Of a stretch of 53,047 nucleotides of DNA, positions 50,596-53,047 are shown in pieces. Under the pieces are notes generated by a model. It was not told the origin of the DNA and did not search any database. It saw only the letters and a list, made by a program, of their open reading frames with translations. How positions within the stretch are numbered: position 1 is the stretch's first letter; each line of letters opens with the position of its first letter. The translations under genes were made by a program, and so were the position numbers. This DNA is from Porphyra umbilicalis (lineage: Eukaryota > Rhodophyta > Bangiophyceae > Bangiales > Bangiaceae), in assembly GCA_002049455.2 (NCBI GenBank), contig KV919186.1, forward strand, positions 1-53,047. Reading direction: 5' to 3'.

Positions 50596-52242
50596 ATGTC
50601 TACTGGTGGTACCGGCGGCACTCGGCGAGCCAGAGACGGCAAGTTGCCATCTGGCTACCGGCCGCCGGGCGGGGGACAAGGCACTCCTGCCGCCTCCGAC
50701 GCCCCCACGGACGGTGCTCCAACTCCTCCCATCCCTGCGGATCAAGCCGCCTCTGGGCAGATGCAGGTGGTGGAGAGCCTGAAGGCGGCCGTTGAAGCAC
50801 TTCAGCGACGCCTAACGGCCCAAGAACAGACTAACGAGTCTCTGGCGCGAGCCAATGACAAGTTGGTCGACGACGTCGAGGCCCTGCGCAAGGTCGACTC
50901 CCATGAGGAGGAACGCCGTGTGGCTAAGTCTCGCCGCCAGTCGGGCGACAAGACCAAGGACGTCAAGAAGACGAACAAGGTGATCAAGGACAAGTCCGTC
51001 CGCAAGGACGCTCCGGCTAACGCCGCGCTTTCCTCATCTTCCGACGATTCCGCGTCTGGGTCAAGCCCGACGTCGTCAGACGACGACAACCCCAACGCGA
51101 CGGACACGTCCTCTTCGGACGATGGCCACGGGCCCCCACACCCGCCGTCGCCCCCAAGTGGGTCCTCGCCGAGCGAAAGCTCGAGCGAGTCGGACGCGGC
51201 CGCGCGCAAGCGCCCGACGCCCCCCACCAAACGGAAGGAGCGACTTGAAAAAGCCGATAGGATCAAGGTGATCCGCCCGGCTAATAGCCGCTTCAAGGCA
51301 CTCCTGGACTACAGGACGTACTTCCTGATCCGCCGTCAACTGACGTATACGCCTAAAGAGGCACAGCGGTCGCACCGTCTCAACAAACGTTTGGACGGAG
51401 CGTTCCATGGGCAACAGCCATTCATGGGAGCCCTGCCCTTGGGCATCTTCACGTTCTTGACGACCTTTCGCCGCGCGTGCGACGCGGCTGGGCTGACGCA
51501 CGGTCAAGCCCTTCCGCTTATGGTCTTCCGACTAGCCGGCAACGCCAAGATGGCCTTCTCCGGCGCGCTTAACAGCACCCTCGGACGTAAGCGTTACGCC
51601 ATCCGTACCTACGGAGATGCCGTCAACTGGCTTCTTTCGAAGTATGCGACACACGCAACCATGGCTAACGCCTATCAAGACATCATTACGATGAAGCAAC
51701 AAGACAACGAGGCGCCCACGGCCTTTGGCCATCGCGTGGAAACGCAATGCGACCTCCTGAACGGTTTGTTCGACATCCAAGACGTTAAGGACGTCTTCAT
51801 CACTGGTCTTTCAGACCTTGTGCAAGCGCACGTACGGGTACTGAACGACCAGTTCCCCGACCGAACCCTGTCTGAGACGGTCGCCACCGCCCAGATGTAT
51901 TGGGACGGTACGAACAAGTTGCGTTTGCAACTCAAGATTACCCGCCCAACGGCGATCAAAGTCGCTTACGCGACACAAGACCAGCGGACGACGACGGAAC
52001 GACCGTTCACACCGGTTCGCACCCCGCCGCCCCCTCGGGCAGCCGTCCCTCAAGCCAATCGGGCTGACATCTGTTACAACTGTAACAAGCCGGGGCACTT
52101 CGCCGCACAGTGTGCCGAGCCTTATCGCCCTCGCGAGCGTCGGCAACCGCCTATCGGCGTTCATGCCCTTGCCGACGGCAACGTCGAGGAAGACGAAGTC
52201 GAGCATCCGGCCGACGCCGTGGACGACTCGAAAAACGTCTAG
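50596..52242 (+). CDS. retrotransposon Gag polyprotein with CCHC zinc knuckle
   Basis: 548 residues. The N-terminal part is Gly/Pro/Thr-rich. Residues about 56-110 form a likely coiled coil: VESLKAAVEALQRRLTAQEQ and onward with heptad leucines. A Ser/Asp-rich disordered segment follows (SSSDDSASGSSPTSSDDD), then a basic stretch. Residues about 246-440 match the retrotransposon gag core in layout: TFLTTFRRACDAAGL, LPLMVFRLAGNAKMAFSGAL, AVNWLLSKYATHATMANAYQ, VKDVFITGLSDLVQAHV. The knuckle CYNCNKPGHFAAQC at residues 493-506 has all four zinc ligands. It would package element RNA in cytoplasmic particles. The ORF ends at TAG 52240-52242. An open -1 frame begins before the stop, suggesting expression of Pol by frameshifting. 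Confidence 0.85.
   Translation: MSTGGTGGTRRARDGKLPSGYRPPGGGQGTPAASDAPTDGAPTPPIPADQAASGQMQVVESLKAAVEALQRRLTAQEQTNESLARANDKLVDDVEALRKVDSHEEERRVAKSRRQSGDKTKDVKKTNKVIKDKSVRKDAPANAALSSSSDDSASGSSPTSSDDDNPNATDTSSSDDGHGPPHPPSPPSGSSPSESSSESDAAARKRPTPPTKRKERLEKADRIKVIRPANSRFKALLDYRTYFLIRRQLTYTPKEAQRSHRLNKRLDGAFHGQQPFMGALPLGIFTFLTTFRRACDAAGLTHGQALPLMVFRLAGNAKMAFSGALNSTLGRKRYAIRTYGDAVNWLLSKYATHATMANAYQDIITMKQQDNEAPTAFGHRVETQCDLLNGLFDIQDVKDVFITGLSDLVQAHVRVLNDQFPDRTLSETVATAQMYWDGTNKLRLQLKITRPTAIKVAYATQDQRTTTERPFTPVRTPPPPRAAVPQANRADICYNCNKPGHFAAQCAEPYRPRERRQPPIGVHALADGNVEEDEVEHPADAVDDSKNV
52230..52236 (+). other. candidate -1 frameshift site GAAAAAC before the gag stop
   Basis: In the gag frame this reads TCG AAA AAC GTC TAG. 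Slipping back one base gives GAA AAA CGT CTA and enters the open pol frame. The site is one codon from the gag stop. It is not a perfect X-XXY-YYZ heptamer, because the first base is G rather than A, so efficiency is uncertain. No downstream pseudoknot was modelled. Confidence 0.35.
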
Positions 52243-53047
52243 GCCGGGTGCCCGACTTGGGGTTGCCCGGCGGAACGCGAAAGCGTACGGTGACAAGACT
52301 CTTACGTCGTGCCCTTCGGCACTATGAGATCGCAGCCACGTTAGGCCCATGCCTGCGCATAATGCGAAGTTGCCGCCCTGTCTTAGACACGGGCGCCGGG
52401 GTGAACATAGTGCGAACTAATGTTCTCCCTTCGAACTGGATGGCTTACGCCGAAGAGTTGACTACGCTTCCGCGCATCCGAGATGCAAACAACAATCGTC
52501 TTGTGACGAAGTATGCCATACATCTGTATGTAGACACCGGAGGTGTGCGTCTATTTGACCGATTCCTCGTTGCCGACAACTTGTCAGTCCCGTGCATTCT
52601 TGGCACCGAGTTCATTGAACAAAACATCGAGGGCATTCTGCCGCGCTTGCGCAAGATCGTCTGGCAAGACCACGTGCGATGCACGGAAGAGCAACCTCGG
52701 CCAACGCCGATCTTAGCTTGTCTTAACGACAGCGCGTGGGACCGCCACTGGCAAGATAAACCCGCTCGGGTTCGAGCCTGCAAACAGGTGCGTGTCAACG
52801 GACACAAGGAGGAGTGGATCATGGCCACGTGCGACACGCCTGGTATGGTTACCATCACATCGAACATTCGGTTGTGCCGACACAAGTCCATGGCAGTCGC
52901 CCGCGGCATCGCCATCGTCAAACCGGACGAACCATTCCTGGTCAAGTTATGCAACTTCGGCAAGGACCAAGTCATTGTTGGCAAGAACTCTGCCTTGGGG
53001 TTTGCGGAACCCTACCAAGGGCCGATGCTTTCCGCCGTCTTGGATGA
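52237..53047 (+). CDS. Pol polyprotein, protease region, partial (runs off the window)
   Basis: The frame is open from before the gag stop to the last base. The first ATG is at 52362, but Gag-Pol fusion by -1 frameshift from gag is more likely. The protease reads RPVLDTGAGVNIVRTNVLP, with the catalytic DTGA of retropepsins. About 75 residues later VADNLSVPCILGTEFIEQNI supplies the hydrophobic-hydrophobic-Gly motif (ILG). The catalytic residues are therefore intact. The sequence after that, through KPARVRACKQVRVNGHKEEW and NFGKDQVIVGKNSALGFAEP, is the usual spacer before reverse transcriptase. The end is truncated by the window. Confidence 0.8.

Larger units (their letters stand above)
50596..53047 (+). 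mobile_element. Ty3/gypsy-like LTR retrotransposon, 5' part, runs off the window
   Basis: A complete gag-like frame with a CCHC knuckle is followed, one frame back, by a long open frame beginning with a retropepsin-like aspartic protease. Neither frame contains internal stops or homopolymer breaks, unlike the copia remnant, so this copy looks young. Codon use is less GC3-extreme than in the host genes nearby. Reverse transcriptase and integrase would lie beyond 53047, so assignment to Ty3/gypsy rests on gag type, the DTGA protease and gene order. Confidence 0.75.

Overview
The window looks like nuclear DNA of a GC-rich eukaryotic alga. My best inference is a bangiophyte red alga of the Porphyra/Pyropia type. 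The reasons are extreme GC at third codon positions, genes with a few short introns next to single-exon genes, long G/C homopolymers, Ala/Gly/Pro-rich linkers, plant-type families (GARP transcription factor, PICOT-type glutaredoxin, DUF1475-like membrane protein) and both Ty1/copia and Ty3/gypsy retroelements. This is inference; no rRNA, organellar or diagnostic species gene is present. Stop codons are rare by composition, so long open frames on both strands mean little. Genes were called on family motifs, signal peptides, splice sites and codon-position bias.

Layout. 0-2 kb: a GARP/MYB-like transcription factor on the minus strand. 2-8 kb: mostly non-genic DNA with decayed repeats. 8.1-10.1 kb: a decayed Ty1/copia element on the minus strand. 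10-19 kb: lower-GC DNA rich in inverted and direct repeats (two MITE-like elements, a tandemly duplicated segment, CACGTG hairpins) with no confident gene. 19-24 kb: a 6-phosphogluconolactonase with three exons (plus) and an unknown secreted cysteine-containing protein (plus). 24-29 kb: non-genic DNA, then a very GC-rich low-complexity block. 28.9-32.5 kb: a Golgi-type glycosyltransferase gene carrying a GT2/GT7C-like domain followed by a fucosyltransferase-like domain (plus). 32.7-33.1 kb: a 5' fragment of an MDR oxidoreductase (minus). 33.9-35.3 kb: a secreted nucleoside hydrolase (minus). 37.5-38.9 kb: a PICOT-type monothiol glutaredoxin (minus). 39.9-40.8 kb: a DUF1475-like membrane protein (minus). 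43.0-44.3 kb: a secreted intradiol ring-cleavage dioxygenase with three exons (plus). 45.5-47.4 kb: a minisatellite of about 24 units. 47.8-50.0 kb: a single-exon ORF with Pro/Thr/Ser/Ala repeats. 50.6 kb to the end: the 5' part of a Ty3/gypsy-like element with intact gag and an open protease/pol frame.

Themes. The host genes are not an operon and share no obvious pathway. Several encode secretory-route proteins: the secreted unknown, the Golgi glycosyltransferase, the nucleoside hydrolase and the secreted dioxygenase. Several genes change reading frame at long G/C runs, most strikingly the glycosyltransferase gene with four changes. Either the assembly miscounts homopolymers or these tracts are hypermutable. 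Four well-supported introns begin GTACGT, GTACGT, GTGCGT and GTACGG, which suggests a 5' splice-site preference of GTRCG.
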